Origin: Branchinecta lynchi | Taxonomy: Eukaryota; Arthropoda; Branchiopoda; Anostraca; Branchinectidae | Direction: 5' to 3' | Assembly: GCA_023053575.1 (NCBI GenBank) | Contig: JAKZAP010000007.1 | Location: forward strand, 15,095,508 to 15,159,507 | Length of the DNA stretch: 64,000 bases | Shown here: positions 53,959-63,162 of the stretch, piece after piece | Layout: every line of letters starts with the position of its first letter | Position numbering within the stretch: the stretch's first letter is position 1 | Program-made: the position numbers and the translations under genes | Notes under the pieces: model-generated | The model's input: only the letters and a program-made list of their open reading frames with translations | What the model was told of the DNA's origin: nothing | Databases searched by the model: none

Positions 53959-54645
53959 TTGGTACATAACTTGGAACTTCACAGTTACGACCCTCTTTCC
54001 TCCTCTTAAGATCCGCGAAATTTATTCACATTATAGCCTCAACAGTAGAAGAAAAGAGGTTAAAGGCCTTCCACTTGCTGCCTCCCAATCTGTTATCGCC
54101 TTTAACGTGGAGATTCACCAGAACAGAGTCGTGTTATTTAAACGTCATAACTGTCCTCTCCGTGTCGCCACCGATTTTCATCGTGTCATTTGCTGTCAAA
54201 TCTGTTTGTAAGGACCGAGTGACAGGGCTGGATTTACACATTTCTAAGCCCTAGGCCATAACTATGCGCCCCCTCCCCCTCAAAAGTGGGTTTATGAGCA
54301 CTTCGCGTTTCTCCTTCAGCAAGATTTCTTGTTGTGTCGGCTCAGAGCGTGATCCACCCTTCTAACACTAGTAACCATTAGTTACTATTTTCGGTTCCAG
54401 CCTCTTCTTCAGTAATATGAACCGGTTCGGACAGGAAGTGCTCCACTTCGGCCTCTTCTTCTTCTGTATGTCATTCAACCAGTGTCGTCACCTGGTTGTC
54501 GGTTTCTGCTGGAGTCGTTACGTTCTCTTCTCTTCGTTAAACTGCTTCACTGATCTCGAGGGTGGTCAGGAATTTGATGATTGCAGAGAAGATCTAGTGC
54601 TCTTCGTCATCAGTGATTGCTTCCTATTGCAGTCCAAAAACGGAA
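53959..54645. other. Intergenic or last-intron sequence
   Basis: A phase-0 open stretch after cttcacag at 53987 runs about 90 codons but has no family resemblance. 54227-54250 (cagggctggatttacac) looks like a hAT-type end without a partner. The Nup160 stop may lie somewhere in 53577-57947. Confidence 0.3.
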
Positions 54646-55150
54646 TAGCGTATCTATGTCGAACCTCTAATGAACTTCAGATAAAACTTTAACTTTTAAC
54701 AAATTTTCCGATTTCTGCCGGATTCGTGGCGAACTATGTGTCCAGGTAGAAAATGATTGTCATACACGGATTCAGCATGTCTTCTTACCCGTAAATCGAA
54801 CACCTAATGAAATCCGGACGATCTACTTGTCCGACGAGAAAATCATTTTCATATTCGGATTCAGCATGTTTCCCTACCCATAAATTGGTCATCTAATCAA
54901 ACTATCCGGTTTTGGCCGGATTCCGGATGAACTACTTGTCCGGCGATAAAATGGTTTTCATATTCTTATTCAGCATGTCGTCTTAACCCTTAATCAACTA
55001 TCTCATTAACTTTAAAAAAAATATTTGTTTCCGCCCTTAATTTGAAACCCTTCCCCTCCCCTAAATATGCAGCTATCGGGCCCATCTACGAACTCGACCT
55101 TTCCCTTGACTCGGAGAATCTCATTCCTCCGAGAGGGGTGGTTGTTGGGG
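54646..55150 (-). mobile_element. Family A fragment A12
   Basis: Core units in reverse (tcagcatgtcttcttacccg, ggttttggccggattccgga) and the pre-core part (cccttcccctcccctaaata). Both GGGATCCC ends are absent. Close to A13 (63163-64000) in the blocks tttccgatttctgccggatt and tgtgtccaggtagaaaatga. Confidence 0.65.
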
Positions 55151-55639
55151 GTTATGTTAAGCCCTGTAGAAAGCACCCTTAAGGCGTTCTTGGGGATTCC
55201 TGACAGTTCTGCGTATACATCCAAATATCAGATGGTCTAGTTTTTCGTAATTTGCATGATGGGGACTTCGCCAATGATCCATCTGGCAATTTTGATTTGA
55301 AGTAAGTAATTAAGTAATTTATTTGTGACACGCCATTTGAAAAGCGGAGTATGTAAAATAAAAAAAAAGAATCAAATAAAATAGAACAAATACAATATTT
55401 TTCGTTCATCGTTCAGAAAAAAAAAATGCAGATTGTCATGTTAAGTGATATGCGGCATGGTTGCAGTTGCATGCGTTGGTTCTATTCTATGGTACATCGT
55501 GCTGTATTTTTCGTGTTTCTGGTCTTTCCCTGGTTGCTGAATGGCGTTCGCCCTTATTCGGATGGCGTCTCTCATGTTCATTGGCGTTCTTGATGCTGTG
55601 TTTAGGCACGTAATGTTACGATGCATCTGTGTTGCACGC

Positions 55640-55815
55640 TGCACTGTATCACAGTTTCTAAGGCTAAAGCAACGGCGTTTATCTCAGCTGAGAGTATGCA
55701 GAACCGATTTGGGAGCTTTTCGATGGCCATTCCGTTCATGTCCTTAATGTAGACTCCACATCCACAGCCGTCCTTCGACAGTGATCCGTCAACAAAAACT
55801 TGTTGGTATCCTGCG
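55640..55815 (-). pseudogene. RNase H domain fragment of a LINE
   Basis: The frame holds VDGSL..DGCGCGVYI..NG and LSAEINAVALALETV, the first two catalytic acids of RNase H (Asp in the first strand, Glu in the AE helix). The later DS and D motifs are not seen, so it is truncated. The lysine- and histidine-rich frame at 55441-55644 is a shadow. Confidence 0.65.
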
Positions 55816-56114
55816 TAGAAGTTTTACTCGAGCGTAGAAGTTTTACTCGAGCTTTAAAGGACCCCTCTTGCTTATTCTGCCTTTTATTATATACCTAGCT
55901 CCTTTAAGGAATTAAAAGCTTTTGAAATCCCCATCTTTCTCCATTGTTTTTTTTTTGCCTACGAATTTTTACTGCCTTTTCGGCCGTGCCGACTTTTCCC
56001 GTTCCACAACGCAAAGTTTGCCAGAATCTTCAATGTCCGCTGAAAACTCTTTCACACACAAGGATATGAGAATCTTCTATTTTTGACTAGTTTTATTTGC
56101 TTAGTTTTCGTACT

Positions 56115-56330
56115 TATTATCCACGGCGCGTTCAGTCTTCAAATGTTTTTCGCCCAGCCGCCGCGTCGGACAGCAGGAAGGCTGTGTTGAATCGTCAAGC
56201 GCTAACAAGAAAATCGCTAAATCCAGATGGAAAGTAATGGTATTTTAGAGAAAGTTTCTTTCTGATCTATTTGATAGTGAAAAGATCATTTCTGGTAGGA
56301 GTTGTGCTTTAAGAACTGGAGCTTTGCCTG
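56115..56330 (-). repeat. Dispersed repeat E, longest copy
   Basis: Blocks cacggcgcgttcagtcttca, gcgctaacaagaaaatcgct and atttctggtaggagttgtgc line up with 41288-41480, and in complement with 38756-38845. In the middle of the RNase H LINE remnant, so it may be an internal part of that LINE. Confidence 0.45.
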
Positions 56331-56370
56331 GTGGATGCTGGTCCGTGACTTCTGGGTTTCTAAGAACTTA

Positions 56371-56664
56371 GGTTGCGTTCCGGGACTTAACGATCGTTAA
56401 CAAATTGTTACAGTTGTTAACTTTTTGCGTTCCACGTTTGTTTGAAATCTCTGATTTCAAAATTTAAGCTCCGCCCACCTACAATTTCCGTTCCAGAGCT
56501 TAACGATTGTTAACTATTTCGTAACGATGGTCGGTGAGCCTCGTTGCAAAATAGTTAACAATTGTATAACTGGGAAAAGTTAACGATCGTTAAAGCTGCA
56601 GTTAGCTCCGCCCCGAAGTAAAGTTAACGATTGTTAACAATTGTTAAGTTTGGGGAAGGCAACC
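56371..56664. mobile_element. PIF/Harbinger-like MITE with TTA target duplication
   Basis: Left end GGTTGCGTTCCGGGACTTAA; reverse complement of the right end GGTTGCCTTCCCCAAACTTA. TTA flanks both sides (56368-56370, 56665-56667). 294 bp, packed with gttaacgatcgttaac-type palindromes. TTA duplication and G-rich ends fit PIF/Harbinger. Confidence 0.75.
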
Positions 56665-57110
56665 TTAGTGTTGTTGGTTGGGTGGTACTCCTTCTATGGC
56701 GGGGTTGGTGATAGTTTTTCGGTCAGGAGGTGCTTCTCTCTTTACATCGTGTCACTTCATGCAAGTGTGTACTCGTCAAGTTCCTGAAGAATACTGCAGT
56801 CAGTTCGCTTCCACAACAGCTCGTGCATGATGTGGTATGGGTTGTATTCGGCTTTTGTGAAGTAGCGGGCGACTAGCGTTTTTCTTCTTATTTTTTATCG
56901 GAGGGACTCGCAGCTTCAATGTGTAGGAATGACGTTTTGGTCGTTTTCCTAACACCCAATGCTAATCGTAGAGCCGTGTTCTGGAGCGTTTCCAGTTGTC
57001 CCATTAACTCGAGCGATAGACGATTTTCTCTGAGCAGCCTCATCTGGTTCCGGCTAGCCGTTGCATCATGGTGAATCTTCTGAAGAATGTTTCCTTTCTT
57101 ACCTCATAAA

Positions 57111-57947
57111 AAGTTACTCGCTGACGGTTCAAACATTCTTGAAACAGTAACTATCTGTTTACAACGTTCGGGAGCGTAGTTAGCGTGGTAACTACGATCT
57201 CTGTGACGTGATTGGCCCGATCTGCCCGTGGCACAATATTTTGCCGAAAATAGAAAAAATCGTTCCAGCCTTGACGCCAAGAAGCCAGGATCCGTGACGT
57301 CATGCATAGTAACTACGGTAAGTAGGGTGGAACACGCTCTCCGTTACGTTAAAGAAGAAATTTCGACTTCCTCTCACACAGCTTGCGAAAGCAAGATCCA
57401 ACACTTGGCGACATCATGATTCGTAAAATTGATAATCCCAGAATGATAGTAATACTCAGAAATTTGTTAACATTTTGCTGTTATTTCTTCTGTAAATACG
57501 CCCCCTGACTGCTGCGCCCTAGTCCATGGCCTAGGTTGGCCTTATGGGAAATCGGACCCTGCTGAGGGGTTAAGCATTGGCAGATTTGGTTTAGGCCGTA
57601 CCTGCTAACAAAGAGACTCGTGTGGAAGGACGGAGAGGGACGAGAACCTATTCCCCCAACGGCAGCGGGTCCTAACTGATTGATAAGTGCAATGCATGCA
57701 ACTGCTGTAAATATTTCAGGCCCTTGGTGAAGTTCAGAATGTTCGGTCACAGTATATGGAGTCCGTTCGAAAAGCGGATGCAGCACTTTATGGTTAAGTA
57801 AAGTCACGCCGGTAATTATGTATTTTTTTTCCTTCTGATATTTCATAAATAAAAGTATGGTTTTCTAGTAAATCGAAGGGTCAGACTATACTTTAAAATG
57901 TATTTACTCGATTGCTTCCTGAGAAAACGCTCTTATTAGGACTTCTT
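57111..57947. other. Intergenic region between Nup160 and UGT
   Basis: No repeat recognised. A tract cgacttcctctcacacag at about 57362-57379 could be an acceptor for a short last Nup160 exon, but the peptide (LAKARSNTWRHHDS) has no family look. AATAAA on the + strand at 57848 is a possible Nup160 poly(A) signal. Both are weak. Confidence 0.3.
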
Positions 57948-58254
57948 TCATCTCTGCTTCTTGCTAGAACTTGTCTGTTTCGCACTAAGTAATCCTAATA
58001 CTAATTTGACTAATTTAGTTAGCATAACTAATAACACTACACTAACTGCAACTAATAAGCAGATAGCGGCCAAAAGAGCTGCATATACATCGAACATCTT
58101 GACTTGAAACCTGTTGAGTTTTCGGTTCGCTGGTGAAAGGTGTTTGGCACCTTTATGGCGCAGTACGTATTCCACCCAGTAGATGGCCTCGTCGAGAGGT
58201 TTGATCGGCCGGTCGTGGAAAAGATCTTGACGTTTCTTCACAACCTCAGTGTAT
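57948..58254 (-). CDS. UGT terminal exon (membrane anchor, stop)
   Basis: The acceptor tactttcag precedes 58254. The first base completes Arg of DPR, then YTEVVKKRQDLFHDRPIKPL, DEAIYWVEYVLRHKGAKHLS, a linker, MFDVYAALLAAICLLVAVSV and the tail SAKQTSSSKKQR before the stop. YWVEYVLRHKGAKHL is the family's C-terminal block; the hydrophobic run is the single membrane anchor. Lysines at -3 and -4 from the end form a KKXX ER-retrieval motif. Confidence 0.93.
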
Positions 58255-60694
58255 CTGAAAGTACTGCTATTACCATTTGTTTAAGTTTTCTTTGCTGAAG
58301 CCCATCAAGGTTTTTAATCTCTTGAAGGTGCGCTTGAACGCCGCTCAAGTCGTTCCATTTTCTTGTTTCTCAGAACTTGACGCGATTTCTGACCGTCCAC
58401 TTAGCGTAAGTCCGTTTATTGCCATGCTTTGTAACTGACACCGGCATGAGAGAGCAGAACGCGTTGCTTGTAGATTGCAAGATTCGTTTCTCCGAAAACG
58501 CGTAAATTCATTCGGTTCTCGCGTAGACCAAAGGGAGAACTGATCGAACAATCCCTTCCCGGAAACAGCTATTTTATTGGAACGAGTAATAGTAGGAAAA
58601 CGACGTCATAGTAAAAGATAAACAGATCAGCGTCAGCCTATGCAAGCCTAATTGTTGGTGCTGATCTCCTATTCTCTCCCTCAGCCAAGAAGTGCAATGC
58701 GCGATTGGGTGCTAGCCATCATGAGGCTTTCGTACACCCTTCCACTCACCTTCCACAGATTTCTCTAAGTACTCTTTTGAAGCTACAGGGTTATGCCACT
58801 TCCTCTCTCCCTCCCCCCCCCAAAAAAAAAAAAAACCCGTATCAACGACGTCATAGTTTCGTGATGACGCTGCTTATTCATATGCTCATATAGGACAGGA
58901 CACTGTTTGGGTTTTAGGTCACGTATTAATGCAGTACTTTTAGTAGCCTACTGAACCATTCACCTTCCGCAATCGGCCAAACCATTCATCCACCCTAACG
59001 AGACTGTAACTCTAAACTGTGACGGGTGTTCCAGTGGTCAAAACCGTGAAAAACAAATGCGCGGTAGTAGGCTACCTTACTGTGTCAAGTCTAAAGGTGC
59101 ACTTGAGAAAACCATGGAAGTCATAGCCCCGCTTCTATATTACCAAGCACAGATTTGCACTTGCCCAGAATTTGCATCGGCAGTAGTAGAAGTTTCGATG
59201 TTTGGACTTAGCAAAAATTGCAAAAAGCCAACAGCACCCTGTGTTCCCAAGCGGTCACCCATCTAAGTACTGACCGGGCCCGACGTTGTGTGACATTCCA
59301 GGATCTGACGAGACTGGGTACTTTCAACCTACCCCTTAATGAAAGAGAAGATCCCCGGAGAAACTATCGCAGCAACGATTCCCTGAGATTGGCGAGGGAT
59401 GATACAAATGTAATGCCCTTAAATTGGTTCTTAATGTACCTGGGGTCTGTTATGATGTCTGTTATGGCTTCATAGAGCTTCTCCTCTGTGAGGCCATTCC
59501 ACTCGAGCATCTTCCCGTAACCATCACGGACTGCGAGGGCGATGTTGGCGTCTTGATCGCCCCAGAACGGAAGTCCAAGAATTGGAATGCCATGGCAGAC
59601 GGCTTCGATAGTGCTGAGCATCCCGCCATGAGAAATGAGGAGCTTAGTTTTAGGGTTACCTAGGTAAAAGAAATATTGCTCACATTCTTTTTCACTGTCT
59701 GGAACCGACGCGAAGTGAATTCGCGGCGAGAAAAAAAATCCACGACTTTTTTTTGCAATCCTGAGGGGGCTCAACCGAACCAGCTCCTACAATAAGAAGG
59801 TAATGGATGTTTCGCCGACACAAGCTGGGAAAACCAAGTATTGCATAGTCGCTGTACGGTTTAAGGGTGAAATGGGAAAGAAGGAAGTTTCCCTCAAAGA
59901 TTATTTCGGTTCTTGCGCGAAGTCGGTTCCTATGTAGGAAAAGAATGTTTCATACCTGAAATCATGGCTAGCATTGACGGTGACTCATATGAGAGGTAGT
60001 CAGTAGTTATCCATCGATGCTACTAGACCATAAGGTACCCGGCTACATTTTTCAGTTTTTTCTGGAGACGAAAACATTTTTGTAAATTACATATGTAACT
60101 ATTTGTTTATTTATTTATTTTTATAAGCCGCTGAAAAAACAGAATAGTGGAGTACAAACAATGAAAAAGAACACAAAACACTTTGGGATCCCGATATCTC
60201 GATAACGGATATACTTACTGGGCTGAGATGTTTACAGGATGTGACGCTTGGGCCCCAGGTACGAACTCGTCTTCAGAAAAATATCGCTTCGTACCTAATG
60301 GTCTGACAAGCGACAGCGTCGATATGTTGTCGAGCATGTTGTCGTTGCATAATAGTGGATACTCGACAACAGCAGTGTTCTTCGCTAGTAGGCACAGGGT
60401 GCCATCTTCGCTCTACTATTGGACCCAACTTAGCGCCCTTGAGTTCTCTGGATATTTGGAAGTCAGCCTACCTGCTAGATCCTGTTGGGGAAGCCAGCTT
60501 CTTAGCATAACGTTCTTCGGAACATTCTCGAAAGGAGATCCAGACCATCGCCAAATAACCTTCTGTGAAATTCTTCGGAAGGCATTTGCAAATGCGTCGA
60601 CTAAGTGTTTCGGCATTTGCTCGCTGGGGATTGCCGAGCCAAGGCTGAAAATGATGATCCCATCGTTGGCGTCAGCAATGAAATCTTCAATGTC
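57948..60694 (-). CDS. UDP-glucuronosyl/glycosyltransferase (C-terminal three exons)
   Basis: A GT1-family membrane enzyme that moves a sugar from a UDP-sugar to small lipophilic acceptors, normally facing the ER lumen and used in detoxification. Exons on the - strand: 60694-60472, 59659-59440 and 58254-57948, with consistent phases (249 codons before the stop). They hold the UDP-sugar-binding C-domain: IIIFSLGS, WRWSGSPFENVPKNV, SWLPQQDLAG joined to NPKTKLLISHGG, then TIEAVCHGIPILGLPFWGDQ, the signature with HGG and GDQ. The last exon carries LDEAIYWVEYVLRHKGAKHL, a hydrophobic anchor (LLAAICLLVAVSVVLLVML) and a basic tail ending KKQR, an ER-retrieval-type dilysine. The acceptor-binding N-domain and signal peptide are not seen and probably lie beyond 64000. 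The gene is tail-to-tail with Nup160. Donor sugar and subfamily cannot be told. Confidence 0.93.
58255..59226. other. UGT intron, no feature seen
   Basis: Apart from the 5S-like sequence at 59227-59345, an A-run at 58821-58835 and a C-run before it, nothing is recognised. Confidence 0.35.
59227..59345 (-). rRNA. 5S rRNA-like sequence (pseudogene or 5S-derived SINE)
   Basis: On the - strand the 3' half reads GTCGGGCCCGGTCAGTACTT, AGATGGGTGACCGCTTGGGA, then CAGGGTGCTGTTGGC followed by a T run. This is nearly the canonical animal 5S 3' half including the C box of the internal promoter. The 5' half (about 59285-59345) aligns in length but is diverged (CCCAGTCTCGTCAGATCCTGG can be matched to the CGGTTCTCGTCCGATCACCG region, in two shorter pieces). 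Total length is about 119, as for 5S. It lies in the UGT intron on the same strand. The damaged 5' half argues against a functional gene. Confidence 0.7.
59440..59659 (-). CDS. UGT exon (signature motif)
   Basis: A 220-bp exon between ttcttttacctag and the donor ccccag|gtacat on the - strand. The joined codon is Gly, then NPKTKLLISHGGMLSTIEAV, CHGIPILGLPFWGDQDANIA, LAVRDGYGKMLEWNGLTEEK, ending ITDIITDPR. The length is the same as the vertebrate exon 4 (220 bp as I recall) and the borders fall at the same protein positions. All motif residues (HGG, GDQ) are intact, so nothing suggests a pseudogene. Confidence 0.93.
59660..60471. other. UGT intron with LINE tail remnant
   Basis: 60103-60180 has a (TTTA)n run and ataagccgctgaaaaaacag then tggagtacaaacaatg, the LINE 3'-tail block (minus strand). 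A lone gggatccc at 60184 has no A-family context. No gene. Confidence 0.4.
60472..60694 (-). CDS. UGT exon (start of UDP-sugar-binding domain)
   Basis: The acceptor (aactgtcttccag on the - strand) precedes 60694; the donor gcag|gtaggc follows 60472. It has 223 bp, phase 0 start, one base left. It reads DIEDFIADANDGIIIFSLGS then QMPKHLVDAFANAFRRISQK and VIWRWSGSPFENVPKNVMLR, SWLPQQDLA. Its length equals two vertebrate UGT exons merged (132 + 88 bp as I recall), within 3 bp. Open frame upstream to 60793 is intron. Confidence 0.9.
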
Positions 60695-60768
60695 CTGGAA
60701 GACAGTTCTGTCGTAAAGCACAACTCGTAACGGAAATAATTTTTCTCGATGAAATTGTTCGTAAATAG

Positions 60769-62989
60769 TTTTTATGGTACTTCCAAGTGCCATATAGCGA
60801 TTGTAATTTCTGTCCGTCAGTCGGTCCCGGTTTTGCTAGTTTGGGCACTTCCGGATAAGCTAGGGCGATGAAACTTGGCAGGCGCATCAGGGACCGAACC
60901 AGATTAAATTAGAAATAGTCGCTTCCCAAATCCGACCATCTGGGGGGAGTGGAGGGAGGGGGAATCCGGAAAAATTAGATATTTTTAGCTTACGAACGGG
61001 TAATGAAACTTGATATATGAAAGGAAATCGTGTCTCAGACATTCCATTTTAAATCCAGTCCGGATCCGGTGACATTGGGGGGGGGGGGAGCTGGAAGGGG
61101 AAACTGGAAATCTTGGAAAACGCTTAGAGTGGAGAGATCCGGATGAAACTTGGTGGAAAGAACACGCACAAGTCCTAGATACGTGACTGACATAACAGGA
61201 ACGGATCCGCTCACTTTGGGGTAGTTCGGGGGGGGGGGAGGGGTCCGTATTTCTAGTGATTTCACGAAAATTGAGGTATTCTCAACTTGCGAACGGATGA
61301 TCGGATCTTGATGAAAGTTGATATTTAGGATGACCTCGTGTCTCAGTCGTCCCACTTTAGATTCGGACCGGATCCGATGACACTGGGGGAGTTGGAGGAG
61401 GGAACCGGGAATCTTGAGAAACGCAGTGGGAAGAACAAGCACAAGTCCGAGATACGTCATTGACATAACCGAACCGGATCCGGGCAATGTGGGGGAGCTG
61501 GGGGGGGGGGGGGTCGGATTTCTAGCGATCCCGCGAGTTCGGCTTACTTCCTAATGTGCTAGGACGAGGAAACTTAGAAGGTATGTCAGGGATCTGAACA
61601 GATTGACTAGAGGATAGTTGTTTCCACGGTCTGACGATCGTGGGGAGAGTGGATGGATGGATGAATCTAGTAGCATGCATAACTTTTGAACGGGTGATCG
61701 GATTTGAATGAAACTTGTCAAGTGGAAAGAGCTATCGCCTCAGATGTTCAGTGTCAAGTGCAGGTCGGGTCCGGTATCTGTGGGGGGGGGGGGGCGGTAG
61801 GGGAAGTCAAGAAACGCCTAAAACAGAGGGATTAGGACGGAACTTAATGAAGCGAACGAGCATTAGGCGTAGATACGAAATTGACGGAGCCAGATGGTTT
61901 CGGGGCTCTGTAGGGTAAGTTGGCGGGGGGTTCCTTGAATTCTGGTAGTCGCGAGTTAGAATAGTTCCTTATATACTAAGACAACGAAACTTGGCAGGCA
62001 TATTAATGACCCGACGTATTTGACTTAAGAACGTGACACAACATACCCCCGCAAAACTACCATTCCTAGATCCGAGCATTTTTAGGGGAGCAAGGGAAGG
62101 GAAATATGGAAATTCAATTCTGCAAATTGCGAACGAGTGGTCGAGTGACCACTTATTGGGGGATAAGAATCGATGACATAGACACGTAAAACATGCGTAC
62201 TATATGCGACCACGGTTGGGGGAATTGGGGCGGAAACTTTTGACATGCACAAAAACCAAATGGATGGACCGAATGAGGTTCAAGTTCAACAGTGCCGAGT
62301 TTATGCGGCCTAGATTTGTTATTTGGCGTCCGGGCCGGATTCGGCGAAGGTAGAGGGGGTACCAGAAATTTGCAGACAGGCTATGCTCCGATTTCATTAA
62401 ACTTGATGGACGGGAAGAGGGGATTAAGAGACATGATGTTTATGTTTCCATTTCCTCTTCGGCCACAGTGGGTGGAGTTGGAGGGAGATTCCCGGAAACT
62501 TTGAGGCTCACGTACGGGTCAAACGAGTGCATCAATTTAAATGAAACTTGGAAAGTAGAGAGAGCATATATCGTAGATGACATATTTTAGGGTCCAAACC
62601 GGATCCGCCAACGGTGGTGGTGGGAGGAGGGGGTACCGGGATTTTCAAAAAATGCTGAGATTCCAGTGAAACTTGATAGATGGTATAAAAGAAGATGCTT
62701 TCGATGATCCATTTTTGAATCCCAACCAGATTCGAAAACGGTATAGGAAGATGCACGTCTAGAGATCAAACGATTTATTGGGCTGAAACTTGGAAGTTTG
62801 AACAGTCATGCGTATTTGCTACAGATAATACGAGACGATGCCGGAGCTGCTCAGAACTGAGGGAAACTAAATATCCTATTTACATTTTTGAACCGCTTTT
62901 TTGGATGTTGGGTGTATTTTGTGACGTTCTCATCTACTTTCTTGTACCGCCTATTCGCAACAAGTGCCATATGAGCTCGTAGCTCTATT
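60769..62989 (+). mobile_element. Family B element B10
   Basis: Left hairpin tttttatggtacttccaagt (first arm shortened), then agcgattgtaatttctgtcc and gtcagtcgg. Core of about eight diverged monomers with G runs (61077-61088, 61230-61237, 61501-61512, 61782-61793). Right end aacaagtgccatatgagctc then gtagctct at 62989. Complete; in the likely UGT intron. Confidence 0.75.
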
Positions 62990-63097
62990 TCAAAAGTACC
63001 AGTATTTGCCACTTGACATTAGCGATTTCCGTGTCGTCCTTCGTGCTCCGAGCACCTTTGTTAAAAAGTGGGAAAAACCAGGCGAAAGCAAAGGGTT

Positions 63098-63150
63098 CTG
63101 AAGCACAAGATAGATCTGAAGCACAAGATAGATCTGAAGCACAAGAAGAG
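63098..63150 (+). repeat. 18-bp tandem repeat, three copies
   Basis: ctgaagcacaagatagat is repeated twice and followed by a partial ctgaagcacaagaaga. Gives a spurious LCFRSI-type peptide on the - strand. Confidence 0.7.
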
Positions 63151-63162
63151 TCTTCCAAAATG

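Larger units (their letters stand above)
55285..57110 (-). mobile_element. LINE remnant with RT thumb and RNase H, split by a MITE
   Basis: On the - strand from 57100: LLRENRLSLELMGQLETLQN then TALRLALGVRKTTKTSFLHI and EAASPSDKK (57095-56885), the RT thumb signature (xxxxLQNxALRxxLGxxxTTxxxxLxxEAxxPP). After a frameshift it reads ARYFTKAEYNPYHI. From 55815: VFVDGSLSKDGCGCGVYIKD then NRFCILSAEINAVALALETV, an RNase H start with catalytic Asp and Glu. The 3' tail at 55320 (atttgtgacacgccatttga) closes it. A PIF-like MITE sits at 56371-56664. Frames are broken. Confidence 0.7.

Noticed and set aside
53987..54252. Phase-0 open stretch after cttcacag as Nup160 exon 15
   Set aside because: About 90 codons is too long for the remaining part of the family, and no motif is seen.
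54227..54300. hAT-like end cagggctggatttac
   Set aside because: No inverted partner or target duplication found nearby.
57362..57424. Candidate last Nup160 exon (acceptor ctctcacacag, peptide LAKARSNTWRHHDS)
   Set aside because: Phase fits but the peptide shows no resemblance to the Nup160 C-terminus.
57848..57854. AATAAA as Nup160 poly(A) signal
   Set aside because: A single hexamer in AT-rich DNA is too weak; noted only in the intergenic entry.
60181..60192. GGGATCCC as a solo family A end
   Set aside because: None of the flanking A blocks are present; an 8-bp palindrome alone can be chance.
60183..60716. 177-codon + strand open frame
   Set aside because: Antisense shadow of the UGT exon 60472-60694 and its intron.
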